A DNA stretch of 64,000 nucleotides from Aphanothece sp. CMT-3BRIN-NPC111 (GCA_019359765.1 JAHHGU010000024.1:1-64000); one strand, 5' to 3'. Counted from the first letter of the stretch, positions 1 to 9,835 are shown. Program-made: numbers and translations. Notes: generated by a model not told the origin, from the sequence alone.

Positions 1-107
1 ACCCCACGGGAATGGCTACGCCCTACACGCCCCCCGACGATACGGGTGATGGCAGAGGAGTAGCTTTGATTCAGGGGGAGGAGATCAGGACAGACTTTTA
101 TTCAACA

Positions 108-1025
108 ATGTCGGGCGGACAGAAGCCGCTGACCGTTCCTAAAGAATTACTCGGCCCACCGGGTGATTTTAACCCAACGCTACTGATGTTTTTAGCAGGT
201 TTGACGTTGGTGACACTATCTAACTGCGGTTACTGGTGGTGGGAGTGGCCTGACTGGTGTTGCTTTGTCACCAACGTTATTGCTTTGCACATGGCTGGGA
301 CAGTAATTCACGATGCCTCTCATAATGCAGCGCATCGAGACAAGGTGATGAATGCGATTCTGGGACATGGCAGTGCGTTAATGTTGGGCTTTGCCTTTCC
401 AGTGTTTACGCGAGTTCATATGCAGCATCATGCCAATGTGAACGATCCAGAAAATGACCCAGATCATTTTGTCTCTACGGGGGGGCCACTTTTGTTGATT
501 GCTGCCCGCTTTCTTTATCACGAAGTATTTTTCTTTAAACGGTGTCTGTGGCGCAAATATGAGCTACTGGAATGGTTTTTGAGCCGTTTGTTTGTAGGAA
601 CTATAGTTTATTTTGCCTGCCAGCACGGTATTTTAGGCTATATTCTCAATTTTTGGTTTTTACCAGCTATGGTGGTGGGAATAGCATTGGGATTGTTTTT
701 TGATTATTTACCTCATCGCCCGTTCCAAGAACGCGATCGCTGGAAGAATGCCAGAGTTTACCCCAATCAAATTCTAAATCTGCTGATTTTGGGACAAAAC
801 TATCATCTCATCCATCATTTATGGCCTTCTATTCCTTGGTATAATTACCAGCCTGCTTATTATGCCACTAAGCCCCTGTTAACAGAAAAAGGATGTTATC
901 AATCCTTGGGACTGCTGCAAGGAAAAAATTTCTGGAGCTTTTTATATGACATCTTTTTGGGGATTCGCTTTCACCATAAACAGTCTGTAAACCAAAGTGA
1001 AGTTGAGCAAGCTTCTACCAACTAA
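108..1025 (+). CDS. crtR: beta-carotene hydroxylase (fatty-acid-desaturase superfamily)
   Basis: Membrane di-iron hydroxylase expected to add 3-hydroxyl groups to beta-carotene-type carotenoids, giving zeaxanthin and related xanthophylls. All three histidine clusters of the superfamily are visible: HDASH at about residue 68, HMQHH at 104 and HLIHH at 233, separated by hydrophobic membrane stretches. The frame is open from 12, but the first 32 residues are Pro/Gly/Asp-rich and unlike CrtR. Starting at the ATG at 108 gives 305 residues, near the roughly 310 of known CrtR, beginning close to the family's usual KELLGPPG segment. The gene stands alone; the downstream genes are on the other strand. 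Functional assignment is by family; substrate specificity is inferred. Confidence 0.88.
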   Translation: MSGGQKPLTVPKELLGPPGDFNPTLLMFLAGLTLVTLSNCGYWWWEWPDWCCFVTNVIALHMAGTVIHDASHNAAHRDKVMNAILGHGSALMLGFAFPVFTRVHMQHHANVNDPENDPDHFVSTGGPLLLIAARFLYHEVFFFKRCLWRKYELLEWFLSRLFVGTIVYFACQHGILGYILNFWFLPAMVVGIALGLFFDYLPHRPFQERDRWKNARVYPNQILNLLILGQNYHLIHHLWPSIPWYNYQPAYYATKPLLTEKGCYQSLGLLQGKNFWSFLYDIFLGIRFHHKQSVNQSEVEQASTN

Positions 1026-1041
1026 CCACTAACCACTAACA

Positions 1042-1461
1042 TTACCTGCGATGTGACTGAATAGTGGGTGACTTCGCTATGCTGACTTGCGCTAGACTCC
1101 AATCTGGTCTCAGGTTTTGGGCTTGACGCAGATAGGGATGGTGGATCTCAACTTCGGATACTGGCAAGTTAATGTGGATTAAAAAACGGATGCAGCGTTC
1201 TAGACAACCCTCCACATGCATTTGCTGGACATCCAGCAGGGCAACATTGTCCCAGTGGGGGCGTTCGCGGGCGATCGCAGCTGGAAATATGGCATCTAGG
1301 TCGCGAGTGGTCGTGAAGACGGCACTAATGATTTCGTTCGTGTCCAGCCGATTCCTCGCTTCCAATTCGTCCAGCAGTTCTGTCACTGCTTCTCTGATTG
1401 CCTCAACCGTATTTTCTGAGGCAGTTGTTGCCCCGCGAATCGCCCGCACCTTCCACTCCAC
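1042..1461 (-). CDS. aroH: chorismate mutase, AroH class
   Basis: Monofunctional chorismate mutase converting chorismate to prephenate in phenylalanine/tyrosine synthesis. The 139-residue length and the N-terminal RAIRGATT segment match the Bacillus-type AroH family. A later CIRFLIHIN segment carries the conserved active-site arginine of that fold. The start is a GTG preceded by AGGAG about eight bases upstream. It lies 16 bp downstream of sppA on the same strand, so the two are probably co-transcribed, although the functions are unrelated. The + strand frame over the same bases is a shadow. Confidence 0.9.
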   Translation of the reverse strand: MEWKVRAIRGATTASENTVEAIREAVTELLDELEARNRLDTNEIISAVFTTTRDLDAIFPAAIARERPHWDNVALLDVQQMHVEGCLERCIRFLIHINLPVSEVEIHHPYLRQAQNLRPDWSLAQVSIAKSPTIQSHRR

Positions 1462-1477
1462 GGAAAACTCCTCTTAA

Positions 1478-2299
1478 TTAGGGTCTATATAGCCACAAAG
1501 GCTGACCACTGGTAAACAGTTCAAATTCTAACCAATCTATCCCAGCTGACAAGCCCAATGCCATCTGACCCCTTCCCTGTACCACGCGGTTCCAGAAAGG
1601 TTTGCGTTCTTCAATAGTGTGCGTCTTAGTTTTATCGGGGTCAAGACCAACGAGTTCTGCCGCCCAGCGACGGGCATCTTCCTCTGTTCCCAGACGATCG
1701 ACCACCCCCAATTCTAAAGCTTGCTGACCTGTGAAGATACGACCATCAGCAAAACTTCTTACCTTTTCTACTGTCAGTTGCCTAGCGTCCGCAACTGTTT
1801 GCACAAACTGTTGATAACTCACGTCAATCAACTGTTGAAGAATATCCTTTTCTGGCTCAGTCAGTTCTCGGTCAAAGGCGAGAATATCTTTGTAGGGACC
1901 AGATTTGATCACCTTGAAGGAAACGCCAATTTTCTCTAGCAGGCGCTCTAGATTGTTGCCCCGCAGAATGACGCCAATACTACCAGTAATGGTACCAGGG
2001 TTAGCTACAATATGTTCGGCTCCCATGCCAATGTAGACGCCCCCAGAGGCTGAAATATTGCCAAAGCTGGCAACTATTTTCACCTTTTCTCGCAGACGTT
2101 GAAGAGCGCTGTAGATTTCTTGGGAATCCCCAACCGTGCCACCAGGGCTGTCAATCCGCAGCAATAAAGCTGGAAATTTTTTTTCTTCAACGGTTTTCAG
2201 GGCTTCCAAAACTTGCTTTCTGGTAGTTCCAGCAATGGCACCTGTAATTTCAATTCGGGCAATTTGTTTACGAAATTTGGGCTTAAAAGGCCAAACCAT
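1478..2299 (-). CDS. sppA: signal peptide peptidase SppA, short form
   Basis: Serine-lysine membrane-associated peptidase that degrades cleaved signal peptides. The 273-residue size fits the short single-domain SppA class. RIDSPGG lies near residues 48-54. The nucleophile Ser85 is in the SASGG segment, and the general base Lys137 is in SGPYKDI. Unlike longer SppA proteins it has no clear N-terminal transmembrane segment, so its membrane contact may be peripheral. ATG start. It is the promoter-proximal gene of a probable two-gene unit with aroH. Confidence 0.88.
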   Translation of the reverse strand: MVWPFKPKFRKQIARIEITGAIAGTTRKQVLEALKTVEEKKFPALLLRIDSPGGTVGDSQEIYSALQRLREKVKIVASFGNISASGGVYIGMGAEHIVANPGTITGSIGVILRGNNLERLLEKIGVSFKVIKSGPYKDILAFDRELTEPEKDILQQLIDVSYQQFVQTVADARQLTVEKVRSFADGRIFTGQQALELGVVDRLGTEEDARRWAAELVGLDPDKTKTHTIEERKPFWNRVVQGRGQMALGLSAGIDWLEFELFTSGQPLWLYRP

Positions 2300-2543
2300 G
2301 AGCGGTTAAAGAATGAATGGTGAATATATCAGTCGGTGTCATGCACTGAACCTTTCTCTAGTTTGCACTATCTGCGCGGGTTTAGTTGGGTTCCTGCTCA
2401 GGTGAGCATGGGGTCACACAGCACCGGGCGGGGAAAAGACTGCTAAGTGCGGCGCTGGGTTGGGTTGAAATTGTTAACACAAATATATGATTTAAGTACA
2501 ATCAGGTAAATAAACTATACAATCCTCAGCCTGAGGCGATCGC

Positions 2544-3650
2544 ATGCAGCTAAAACTCCCTGAATCAACACATCCCTTAGCAACGGTACTGCTAATTGCC
2601 CCCTTTTTTTTATGGGGAACGGCAATGGTTGCCATGAAAGGGGTCATCCCTAACACCACGCCCTTATTTATGGCTGGGGTGCGTTTGGTGCCTGCGGGAA
2701 TTATGGTCTTGGCTGTAGCGACACTTTCAGGGCGTCCCCAACCAAAAGGCTGGGCAGCTTGGCTATGGATTGGGTTTTTTGCCTTGGTGGATGCCACTTT
2801 ATTTCAAGGCTTTCTTGCCGAGGGATTAGTTAGAACTAATGCTGGTTTGGGTTCAGTAATGATTGACTCGCAACCTCTGGCTGTGGCAATGCTTTCGGCG
2901 TGGTTGTTTGGAGAAATTATTAATCTTTGGGGTTGGTTAGGATTAGGCTTGGGCGTCCTGGGAATCAGTCTAATTGGCTTGCCGAATGAGTGGATTTTGA
3001 ACTTCCTACACAGAGGTACGACAACAGTACCAATGGGTTTGCAGCAGTTATTTGAGCATGGGGAGTGGCTGATGCTGCTGGCGGCGCTGTCGATGGCGGT
3101 GGGAACGGTGACGATTCGATTTGTTTGCCGATATGCTGACCCAGTAATAGCTACAGGCTGGCACATGATTTTAGGGGGGTTGCCCTTATTTGCCCTCTCA
3201 GGTGTTTGGGAATCTCAACAGTGGGTGCATATTGACTTAGGTGGTTGGATGGCGTTGGCGTACTCCACTATTTTTGGCAGTGCGATCGCCTATGGTTTAT
3301 TCTTTTACTTTGCCTCTAGCGGCAATCTCACCAGTCTCAGTTCCCTCACCTTTCTGACGCCAGTGTTTGCGCTGCTATTTGGCAATGTATTTCTGTCTGA
3401 GGTACTCAATCCCCTGCAATCGATTGGGGTATGCTTGACGTTGGTGAGTATTTATCTGATCAATCAGCGTGAGGCGATCGCAAATAAATTTGGCTCAGTT
3501 GCTACACCAGCAGCAGATAGTGAGACAAATACATTAGTTGAGCCAACTACAACTGGGAATTTTTCCCTAACAGAGGCGTCCGAACCTCCACTGGCACCAG
3601 TACCGATACAGGTAAAAGAATCGGATTCTGAGATGTTGCCAAATCGATAG
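2544..3650 (+). CDS. DMT-superfamily (EamA) transporter
   Basis: Inner-membrane drug/metabolite transporter. About ten hydrophobic helices are readable, arranged as two EamA repeats (roughly residues 15-150 and 170-305). The second repeat ends in the typical segment beginning LSSLTFLTPVFALLFG. After the last helix comes a hydrophilic Thr/Glu/Pro-rich tail of about 60 residues that is not part of the EamA fold and is probably cytoplasmic. The substrate cannot be inferred. ATG start directly after a HIP1-like GCGATCGC. The neighbours give no functional hint. Confidence 0.85.
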   Translation: MQLKLPESTHPLATVLLIAPFFLWGTAMVAMKGVIPNTTPLFMAGVRLVPAGIMVLAVATLSGRPQPKGWAAWLWIGFFALVDATLFQGFLAEGLVRTNAGLGSVMIDSQPLAVAMLSAWLFGEIINLWGWLGLGLGVLGISLIGLPNEWILNFLHRGTTTVPMGLQQLFEHGEWLMLLAALSMAVGTVTIRFVCRYADPVIATGWHMILGGLPLFALSGVWESQQWVHIDLGGWMALAYSTIFGSAIAYGLFFYFASSGNLTSLSSLTFLTPVFALLFGNVFLSEVLNPLQSIGVCLTLVSIYLINQREAIANKFGSVATPAADSETNTLVEPTTTGNFSLTEASEPPLAPVPIQVKESDSEMLPNR

Positions 3651-3715
3651 GAGTGAACTTAATGTTAGTTTTGGAAATGCTGCGATGCGAAACTAGGGTA
3701 GTTCACTAAACTACC

Positions 3716-3807
3716 TGCAAAAATCATAATTTTGTTTTGAAACGCAGAGAACGCAGAGGTTTACGCAGAGGTACGCAGAGGATAAATCGACTGGGAGCAA
3801 GAAGTCT
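3716..3807. repeat. dispersed CGCAGAGG-type repeat, copy 1
   Basis: Starts TGCAAAAATCATAATTTTG, continues with tandem CGCAGAG units and ends CTGGGAGCAAGA. Nearly the same arrangement recurs at 25586-25664, and an inverted, interrupted version occurs at 33281-33407. It runs almost up to the GTG start of the following glycosyltransferase gene. Confidence 0.8.
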
Positions 3808-3813
3808 ACTGTT

Positions 3814-4893
3814 GTGATTGCTGCTACAGACAAATTTCTTAGGCTACTATTTATCTCTAGTCCTGTTGGCCCATTAGGTTCCGGGATGGGTGGTGGAGTA
3901 GAACTAACTCTATATAACATTGCCCAAGAAATGCTCCGGCGGGGTCATAGCTTAAAAATTGTGGCTACCCAAGGATCTGTATTGGGAACTCTGCCAATTG
4001 TGGAAATTGCTGGAGAACTCCAGACAAGTGCCCAAACCCAGACACGTAATGACCCGATTTTTATACCGGGTAATTCTGTTTTGGCTAATATGTGGGACTA
4101 TGCTCGCCAAGTGCAAGCGGACTACGATTTAATTGTTAACTTTGCCTACGATTGGCTTCCGTTTTATCTGACACCCTTTTTTACTTGTCCAATTGCTCAT
4201 CTAGTTAGTATGGGTTCGTTGACAGAGGCAATGGATGGGATTATTGAAGGGGTAGCAACCCAGTTTCCTGGTACAATTGGCGTTCACAGTCGGGCACAGG
4301 CAGCAACATTTGCTTTTGGCGATCGCTGTCGATGTCTGGGAAATGCTATTGATTTATCGCTGTACGAGTTCTGCGATCAACCTGGCTCATGGTTAGCTTG
4401 GGTGGGTCGAATTGCCCCAGAAAAGGGTCTAGAAGACGCTGTGGCGGCTGTTGAGATGACGGGTATTCCCCTGAAAATTTTGGGCAAGATACAGGATAAA
4501 AGCTATTGGGAGAGCATTTGCGCTGATTACCCGAATGCACCCATAGAATATGTAGGGTTTCTGCCAACGGTGGAACTACAAGCAGAACTGCGTCAGTGTC
4601 GGGCGCTGTTGATGACACCTCGTTGGGTAGAAGCATTTGGAAATGTAGCTATTGAAGCCCTCGCTTGTGGAGTGCCCGCGATCGCTTATCGGCGGGGAGG
4701 ACCAGCAGAAATTATCCAGGATGGGAAGACGGGCTTTTTGGTGGAACCAGATAGCGTCACGGGGTTGGTAGAAGCTATAGGACGCCTGGATAAAATTGAC
4801 CGCTTTGCCTGTCGCCAGCAAGCAGAAGCGGAATACTCGCTCTGGGCGTTGGGCGATCGCATCGAAGAGTGGTTTTGGGGGATCTTGAACTAA
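3814..4893 (+). CDS. glycosyltransferase family 4 (GT-B fold)
   Basis: Retaining sugar transferase of the GT4 type. An N-terminal Rossmann region begins LLFISSPVGPLGSGMGGGVE and contains the Gly-rich loop typical of GT4. The C-terminal nucleotide-sugar domain has WVGRIAPEKGLEDAVAA (residues about 195-211). Near residue 275 is an EAFGNVAIEALACG motif whose two Glu residues are the family's EX7E signature. Acceptor and donor are not predictable, though exopolysaccharide or glycolipid synthesis is common for such orphan genes. The start is the GTG at 3814, just downstream of a dispersed repeat, with no strong ribosome site visible. Confidence 0.85.
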   Translation: MIAATDKFLRLLFISSPVGPLGSGMGGGVELTLYNIAQEMLRRGHSLKIVATQGSVLGTLPIVEIAGELQTSAQTQTRNDPIFIPGNSVLANMWDYARQVQADYDLIVNFAYDWLPFYLTPFFTCPIAHLVSMGSLTEAMDGIIEGVATQFPGTIGVHSRAQAATFAFGDRCRCLGNAIDLSLYEFCDQPGSWLAWVGRIAPEKGLEDAVAAVEMTGIPLKILGKIQDKSYWESICADYPNAPIEYVGFLPTVELQAELRQCRALLMTPRWVEAFGNVAIEALACGVPAIAYRRGGPAEIIQDGKTGFLVEPDSVTGLVEAIGRLDKIDRFACRQQAEAEYSLWALGDRIEEWFWGILN

Positions 4894-4916
4894 AAAATAT
4901 CTGCTATTTTAAAATT

Positions 4917-5135
4917 CTATTTACCAGATTCTTCAACTAATTTCTTCAAGCGCATATATGCTTCTTCTGGTGTGAGGGGTTCAGATTCATTTTCGTTGGG
5001 TATGTAGAACTGTCGGTTATCAGGGAAGAAGCGTACAACAAAACTAGGTATCAGCCCCAATCCTATAGCTTGTTTACCCAGTTTCTCTGCTGTTTCTGAT
5101 AGGCTGTATTCATCATGAAATTGATAATTGCTCAT
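4917..5135 (-). CDS. small hypothetical protein
   Basis: A 72-residue soluble protein that I do not recognise. It is acidic overall, with a central FVVRFFPDNRQFYIP segment and a C-terminal TPEEAYMRLKKLVEES helix. ATG start. The gene is convergent with the glycosyltransferase upstream and isolated on its strand. The composition looks like real coding sequence, but no function can be assigned. Confidence 0.55.
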   Translation of the reverse strand: MSNYQFHDEYSLSETAEKLGKQAIGLGLIPSFVVRFFPDNRQFYIPNENESEPLTPEEAYMRLKKLVEESGK

Positions 5136-5487
5136 GTCTTTGTATTTCCTGCAACTTTCATACTAGCCAAGAATATCAGTTGGCATTAAAAATTAAAATT
5201 AGTTTTACTAACTACGATGCTTCTACAAAATAAATTTTAATTATTAAACCCAGGCTGCTGTCTTGCCCATCCCTACTACTTAAGTCGTAAATTTATATAA
5301 ATTTAGTAGCGTAACCTACTACCTAAAGAATAGGCAAAAATACTTCATTGGGGGATATTTGAATAAGCTTCCTATGAAACATTGCTAGGTTGTATACTTG
5401 ACCAAAAAGAAACGGATTTCAGCCCACTAGGTTTATCTAGGGAAAAGAAAGAACTCCGCGTCCTCATTCAAGCCCCCGAATTAATTT
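5136..5487. other. intergenic region, nothing recognised
   Basis: AT-rich spacer between a divergent small gene and a sensor kinase. No RNA gene or clear repeat was seen. It presumably holds the promoters of both flanking genes. Confidence 0.6.
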
Positions 5488-8319
5488 ATGGGGCAAATTA
5501 CATTATCCCGGCATCGAATGACTTCGATTATTAATATGCGAACCAGTGACCAAATTAAGGCAGAAATAAACGCCCGGTTTGGTTTTGTTCCGCCTTTCTT
5601 TGACCCAGCAGGTGAAACGCCGCAGGTGCTGGAAAATCTCTGGCAACAGACCATATCTGCTTATATTGATAATCCACTCCCAGCGCTCTTCAAGGAAAAG
5701 CTTTCTGCCTATCTTTCGCGCTATTGTACCATTCCCTATTGCATGGTGTGCCATAGTTGTACGCTACGCCCCCTAGGAATGACGGCGCAGGAGGTATTAA
5801 AACTTTTAGAATCATCTCCTCCCACAGAAGCAGACATCAATGAACTACTCAGAGAAATCGATCTAAAACTGATTTCTGAGGAAGTTTGGCCGCAGCCAAA
5901 CTCAGCGTTGGAAAAGTATATATTTTACTGCGCCATCTTCATCTTCTTAGAGGGACGACAGAGCGAGGAGTGTCAGGTGCAATTGCGCCGCCTTCTAACT
6001 GCGGAGGCATACCATCACTTGGTCTCGTTTATTGCCTATGTAAAAACCTGCCATATTTGGATGCTATTTCATCCTGAAATAGCCTATGAAGCCGATAAGC
6101 GAGTCCAAAACTATTTGCAGGACTCACTTGCAGAGGAGCCTGCCTTAGCTGACTTCTTCGCTAACTATAGGGAACGGGTGAGAATTGAACGCCAAAGTCA
6201 AGCAGAACAGCTGGCAGAAATCGCAGAACGCAAGCGAACTGAGGCAGTGCAGCGGCAGAGTGAGGAGCGTTATCGCTCTCTTGTGGAAGCAACTTCACAG
6301 GTGGTTTGGACGAGTAACGCTGCTGGAGAATTTGTCAACGATGTGGCAGGGTGGAGCATTCTCACAGGCAGAAGTGAAGCAGCATTGCAAGGTTGGGGGT
6401 GGCTAGAAGACATTCACCCAGAGGAACGAGAACTGACGGCACAGATTTGGAGGGGCGCGATCGCCACAAAAAGCATTTTTGACGCGGAGTTTCAGATCAA
6501 AACGCGAGAAGGTCTCTATAGGTATTTCTCGGCTCGTGCTGTTCCTGTCCGGGAACCAGACGGTTGTATCCGAGAGTGGGTAGGAACCTGTACTGATATC
6601 ACTAAGCGCAAGCTGGCTGAGGCAGCGCTGCAAAAAGCTTACGATGAATTGGAAAGCTTGGTAGAGAAGCGAACTGCCGAATTATTAAAAGCTAATCAAT
6701 TCTTGAAAGCAGAAATTGCTGAACGACAGCGAGCAGAGGCAGATCTCCAAAAGGAACAAGAGTTTTTACAAGTGCTGCTCGATAACTTGCAGGCGGGAAT
6801 TGTTGCTTGCGATGCTCAAGGAATTTTGACTTTGTTTAATCGGGCAACGCAGGAGTTCCACGGATTACCTGAGGAACCAATCCCACCCCAAGAGTGGGCA
6901 CAGCATTATGACTTGTATCAGCCTGACGGCAAAACATTAATGAAAACAGAGGAAATTCCTTTGTTTCGAGCTTTGCAAGGAGAGGTTATCCATAATGTAG
7001 AAATGGCGATCGTTCCACGAGCCGCCAATGGCTCCTCTGGTACTGCGCGATCGCTATTAGCCAGCGGACAGGCAATTATTGACTCAAACGGTAATAAACA
7101 AGGTGCTGTCGTGATCATGCATGACATTACCGAGCGTAAGCGAGCTGAGGAAGAAAGGGCACAGCTAATCCGAGAGCAGGCAGCACGTAAGGAAGCTGAA
7201 GCAGCGCGGAATGAACTGCAACGGATTTTTATGCAGACACCCGCAGCCATTCAAATTACCCGTGGGCCTAACCATATACTCGAAATTGTGAATACACTAT
7301 CCCTTCAACTTGTAGGTAAACGCGAGTTAACTGGCAAGCCAATCCGAGAGGCATTCCCAGAATTAGAAGGGCAAGGCTTTTTCGAGTTAATAGATCGAGT
7401 ATATGCAACTGGTCAAGCGTTTATTGGCAACGAAATGCGCGTGCAGTTTGACCGCAACAATGATGGCGTTTTAGAGGAAAGCTTCTGGAACTTTGTTTAC
7501 CAGCCCTTATTTGATGCCAATAATCAGGTTTATAGCATTATGACCCATGCAGTAGAAGTCACTGAACAGGTGCTATCCCGGCAAGAAGTTGAGAAAAAAG
7601 CCAAGGAATTATCACAGTTGACAGAGGCGTTAAAGCGCACAAATCAGGAGCTAGATCAGTTTGCTTATGTTACATCCCACGACTTAAAAGCCCCCTTGCG
7701 AGGCATTGCCAATTTATCAGCCTGGATTGAAGAAGATTTAGCAGAGTGCCTAACTGAGGAATCGCGAGAGCATCTGGATTTATTACGCGGGCGAGTACAC
7801 CGTCTCGAAGCTTTGATTGACGGTATTTTGCAATATTCCCGTGCTGGGAGAGTACAAGCTCCTACAACAGTAAATGTTGCCAAGTTGCTATCTGAAGCGA
7901 TCGAACTGCTTGCCCCACCACCAGAAGTAAATATTGTAGTAGAGCCAGGAATGCCTATTCTGCATACAGAGTGGGTGCCATTACAACAAGTGTTTATGAA
8001 CTTGCTTAATAATGCAATTAAACACGGGGGTAAAACTGATATTTGTATTCATATAGGAGTACAAGAACATAAAAATTACTGTGAGTTTTTTGTAACTGAT
8101 AATGGAATAGGCATTGACCCTAGATACCACCAAAAGATTTGGGAAATCTTTCAAAGGCTCGAGGCAAGAGATAAGGTAGAAGGAACTGGCATTGGTTTGT
8201 CAGTTATCAAAAAAATAATTGAAAGTCGGGGAGGTAATGTATGGTTAGAGTCTGAAGTCGGCGCTGGAGCAACCTTCCGTTTTAACTGGCCGAAAAGTGG
8301 TAATGAATATCTAAATTAG
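5488..8319 (+). CDS. sensor histidine kinase with N-terminal AhpD/CMD-like domain and PAS domains
   Basis: A 943-residue sensor kinase. Residues about 20-210 resemble the carboxymuconolactone decarboxylase/AhpD helical fold and carry a Cys cluster, YCMVCHSC, at roughly 85-92. Then come a coiled coil, three PAS/PAC-like domains (about 260-375, 425-555 and 575-690), a HisKA domain with phospho-acceptor His731 in TSHDLKAPLRG, and a HATPase with NAIKHGG and GIGLSVIKK motifs. There is no transmembrane segment, so it is probably cytosolic. No receiver domain or adjacent regulator is present. Alternative ATG starts lie at 5518 and 5536; none has a strong ribosome site. Thiol-based redox sensing by the AhpD-like part is inferred, not shown. 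Confidence 0.85.
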   Translation: MGQITLSRHRMTSIINMRTSDQIKAEINARFGFVPPFFDPAGETPQVLENLWQQTISAYIDNPLPALFKEKLSAYLSRYCTIPYCMVCHSCTLRPLGMTAQEVLKLLESSPPTEADINELLREIDLKLISEEVWPQPNSALEKYIFYCAIFIFLEGRQSEECQVQLRRLLTAEAYHHLVSFIAYVKTCHIWMLFHPEIAYEADKRVQNYLQDSLAEEPALADFFANYRERVRIERQSQAEQLAEIAERKRTEAVQRQSEERYRSLVEATSQVVWTSNAAGEFVNDVAGWSILTGRSEAALQGWGWLEDIHPEERELTAQIWRGAIATKSIFDAEFQIKTREGLYRYFSARAVPVREPDGCIREWVGTCTDITKRKLAEAALQKAYDELESLVEKRTAELLKANQFLKAEIAERQRAEADLQKEQEFLQVLLDNLQAGIVACDAQGILTLFNRATQEFHGLPEEPIPPQEWAQHYDLYQPDGKTLMKTEEIPLFRALQGEVIHNVEMAIVPRAANGSSGTARSLLASGQAIIDSNGNKQGAVVIMHDITERKRAEEERAQLIREQAARKEAEAARNELQRIFMQTPAAIQITRGPNHILEIVNTLSLQLVGKRELTGKPIREAFPELEGQGFFELIDRVYATGQAFIGNEMRVQFDRNNDGVLEESFWNFVYQPLFDANNQVYSIMTHAVEVTEQVLSRQEVEKKAKELSQLTEALKRTNQELDQFAYVTSHDLKAPLRGIANLSAWIEEDLAECLTEESREHLDLLRGRVHRLEALIDGILQYSRAGRVQAPTTVNVAKLLSEAIELLAPPPEVNIVVEPGMPILHTEWVPLQQVFMNLLNNAIKHGGKTDICIHIGVQEHKNYCEFFVTDNGIGIDPRYHQKIWEIFQRLEARDKVEGTGIGLSVIKKIIESRGGNVWLESEVGAGATFRFNWPKSGNEYLN

Positions 8320-8371
8320 AGCTAATACAATTGAGATTAACAAGGCTTACGCACTGGAAAGATGAAATTTT

Positions 8372-8437
8372 GATCCCCCCTAGCCAGAGTTAAAAAGGGG
8401 GGAAGACTCGCGCCCTTTTTAACTCTGTTGGGGGATA
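8372..8437. repeat. imperfect inverted repeat, copy 1
   Basis: Arms GATCCCCCC...AGAGTTAAAAAGGG and CCCTTTTTAACTCT...GGGGGAT can pair. A related copy follows lanM at 29134-29186. It lies downstream of a kinase gene and could act in transcript end formation, but there is no terminal T run. Confidence 0.65.
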
Positions 8438-8526
8438 TCTTCGGCAGAAGTCTTAATTAATATATGGCGGCAGGATAAACTTCTCCCACGAACGAAATGG
8501 GCATTCTTCGCCACCGCCCGTAAGTT

Positions 8527-8555
8527 GTAGAGACGTTTCGGCGGAACGTCTCTAC
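8527..8555. repeat. 29-bp palindrome upstream of ackA
   Basis: GTAGAGACGTTT and AACGTCTCTAC form nearly perfect arms around CGGCGG. This is a typical dispersed cyanobacterial palindrome. It ends 23 bases before the ackA start, so it could lie in the ackA leader. Confidence 0.7.
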
Positions 8556-8578
8556 TTAATTAATAGGTAATAATTCTT

Positions 8579-9805
8579 ATGAAAATTCTGGTGCTGAATG
8601 CGGGTTCTAGTAGTGATAAAAGCTGCTTATATGAGTTGGGTGATTCCCTGCCGGAAAGCCCACCAGAACCACTTTGGGAAGCCAAATTGGATTGGACTCA
8701 CCATCAAGGAGTTGCAGAACTTAAGGTCAAAAGCCAGGGCAAGGTTATAGAAGAAGCGTTACAGGATAATTCCCGCGCCGGAGCGATCGCGCATATGCTT
8801 GATACGCTATGGCAGGGGAAGACGCAAGTACTGGATAATCGTAATGAAATTGATATTGTAGGGCACCGAGTTGTGCATGGCGGTCAAGATTATCGGGAAG
8901 CAACGATAATTACCCCACAAGTGAAGGAAGCGATCGCGCATCTATCAATTCTTGCCCCTAGCCATAACCCTGCTAACTTGGAAGGCATTGCAGCGATTGA
9001 ACAAACTCTGGGCGATGTCCCCCAGGTGGCAATGTTTGATACCGCCTTTCATAGTCAGTTACCCCTTGCCGCAGCAATTTATCCCGGCCCCTACGAGTGG
9101 TTTGAGCAAGGCATCCGCCGATATGGCTTTCACGGCATCAGCCATCAATACGCTGCTGAACGGGCATCCCAAATTTTAGGTAAAGACTTAACTGCTTTGC
9201 GCCTAATTACCTGTCACTTAGGCAATGGTTGTTCCCTAGCTGCTATCCGTAACGGTATTAGTGTAGATACCACAATGGGATTTACTCCCTTAGACGGTTT
9301 AATGATGGGAACTCGCTCTGGGTCGGTTGACCCTGGGATCTTGATTTACTTAATGAGACAATCTGGTTATAACGCCGACCAATTAGATGAAATCTTGAAC
9401 CGCGCCTCTGGTTTAAAGGGGATTTCTGGCGAATCTGGGGATATGCGGCAAATATTGAGCGGTATCGAGCAAGGCAACCCCCGCTCAAAAATAGCCTTTG
9501 ATATGTATATCCACAGCCTGCGATCGCACATTGGCGCAATGCTGGCCTCACTGGGCGGATTGGATACCTTGGTATTTACTGGCGGTGTAGGAGAAAACAA
9601 AGCTTCAGTGCGAGAGTTAGCCTGTGCAGCTTTTGAATTTCTCGGCTTAAAAATTGACCCAGAGAAAAATGCGCTCTCGCCACTTTATGAAGATGTAGCA
9701 ATGGCAGATTCGCAAGTGCGGGTACTTATAGTGCAGGCACAAGAAGATTGGGCGATCGCTAAACAATGCTGGAAATTCGCTTTAAATATAGCAATTAGCA
9801 ATTAG
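8579..9805 (+). CDS. ackA: acetate kinase
   Basis: Reversible ATP-dependent phosphorylation of acetate to acetyl phosphate, normally paired with phosphotransacetylase (not in this window). The 408-residue length is usual for the family. The start MKILVLNAGSSS is the N-terminal phosphate-loop signature. The second signature, VGHRVVHGG, is near residues 99-107, and the CHLGNGCS and TGGVGENKASVRE motifs of the ASKHA fold follow. A HIP1-rich coding sequence suggests long residence in the genome. The ATG start is unambiguous. Confidence 0.95.
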   Translation: MKILVLNAGSSSDKSCLYELGDSLPESPPEPLWEAKLDWTHHQGVAELKVKSQGKVIEEALQDNSRAGAIAHMLDTLWQGKTQVLDNRNEIDIVGHRVVHGGQDYREATIITPQVKEAIAHLSILAPSHNPANLEGIAAIEQTLGDVPQVAMFDTAFHSQLPLAAAIYPGPYEWFEQGIRRYGFHGISHQYAAERASQILGKDLTALRLITCHLGNGCSLAAIRNGISVDTTMGFTPLDGLMMGTRSGSVDPGILIYLMRQSGYNADQLDEILNRASGLKGISGESGDMRQILSGIEQGNPRSKIAFDMYIHSLRSHIGAMLASLGGLDTLVFTGGVGENKASVRELACAAFEFLGLKIDPEKNALSPLYEDVAMADSQVRVLIVQAQEDWAIAKQCWKFALNIAISN

Positions 9806-9835
9806 CTTTTAGCAGTTAGAGCAGTATCTCGCTTG

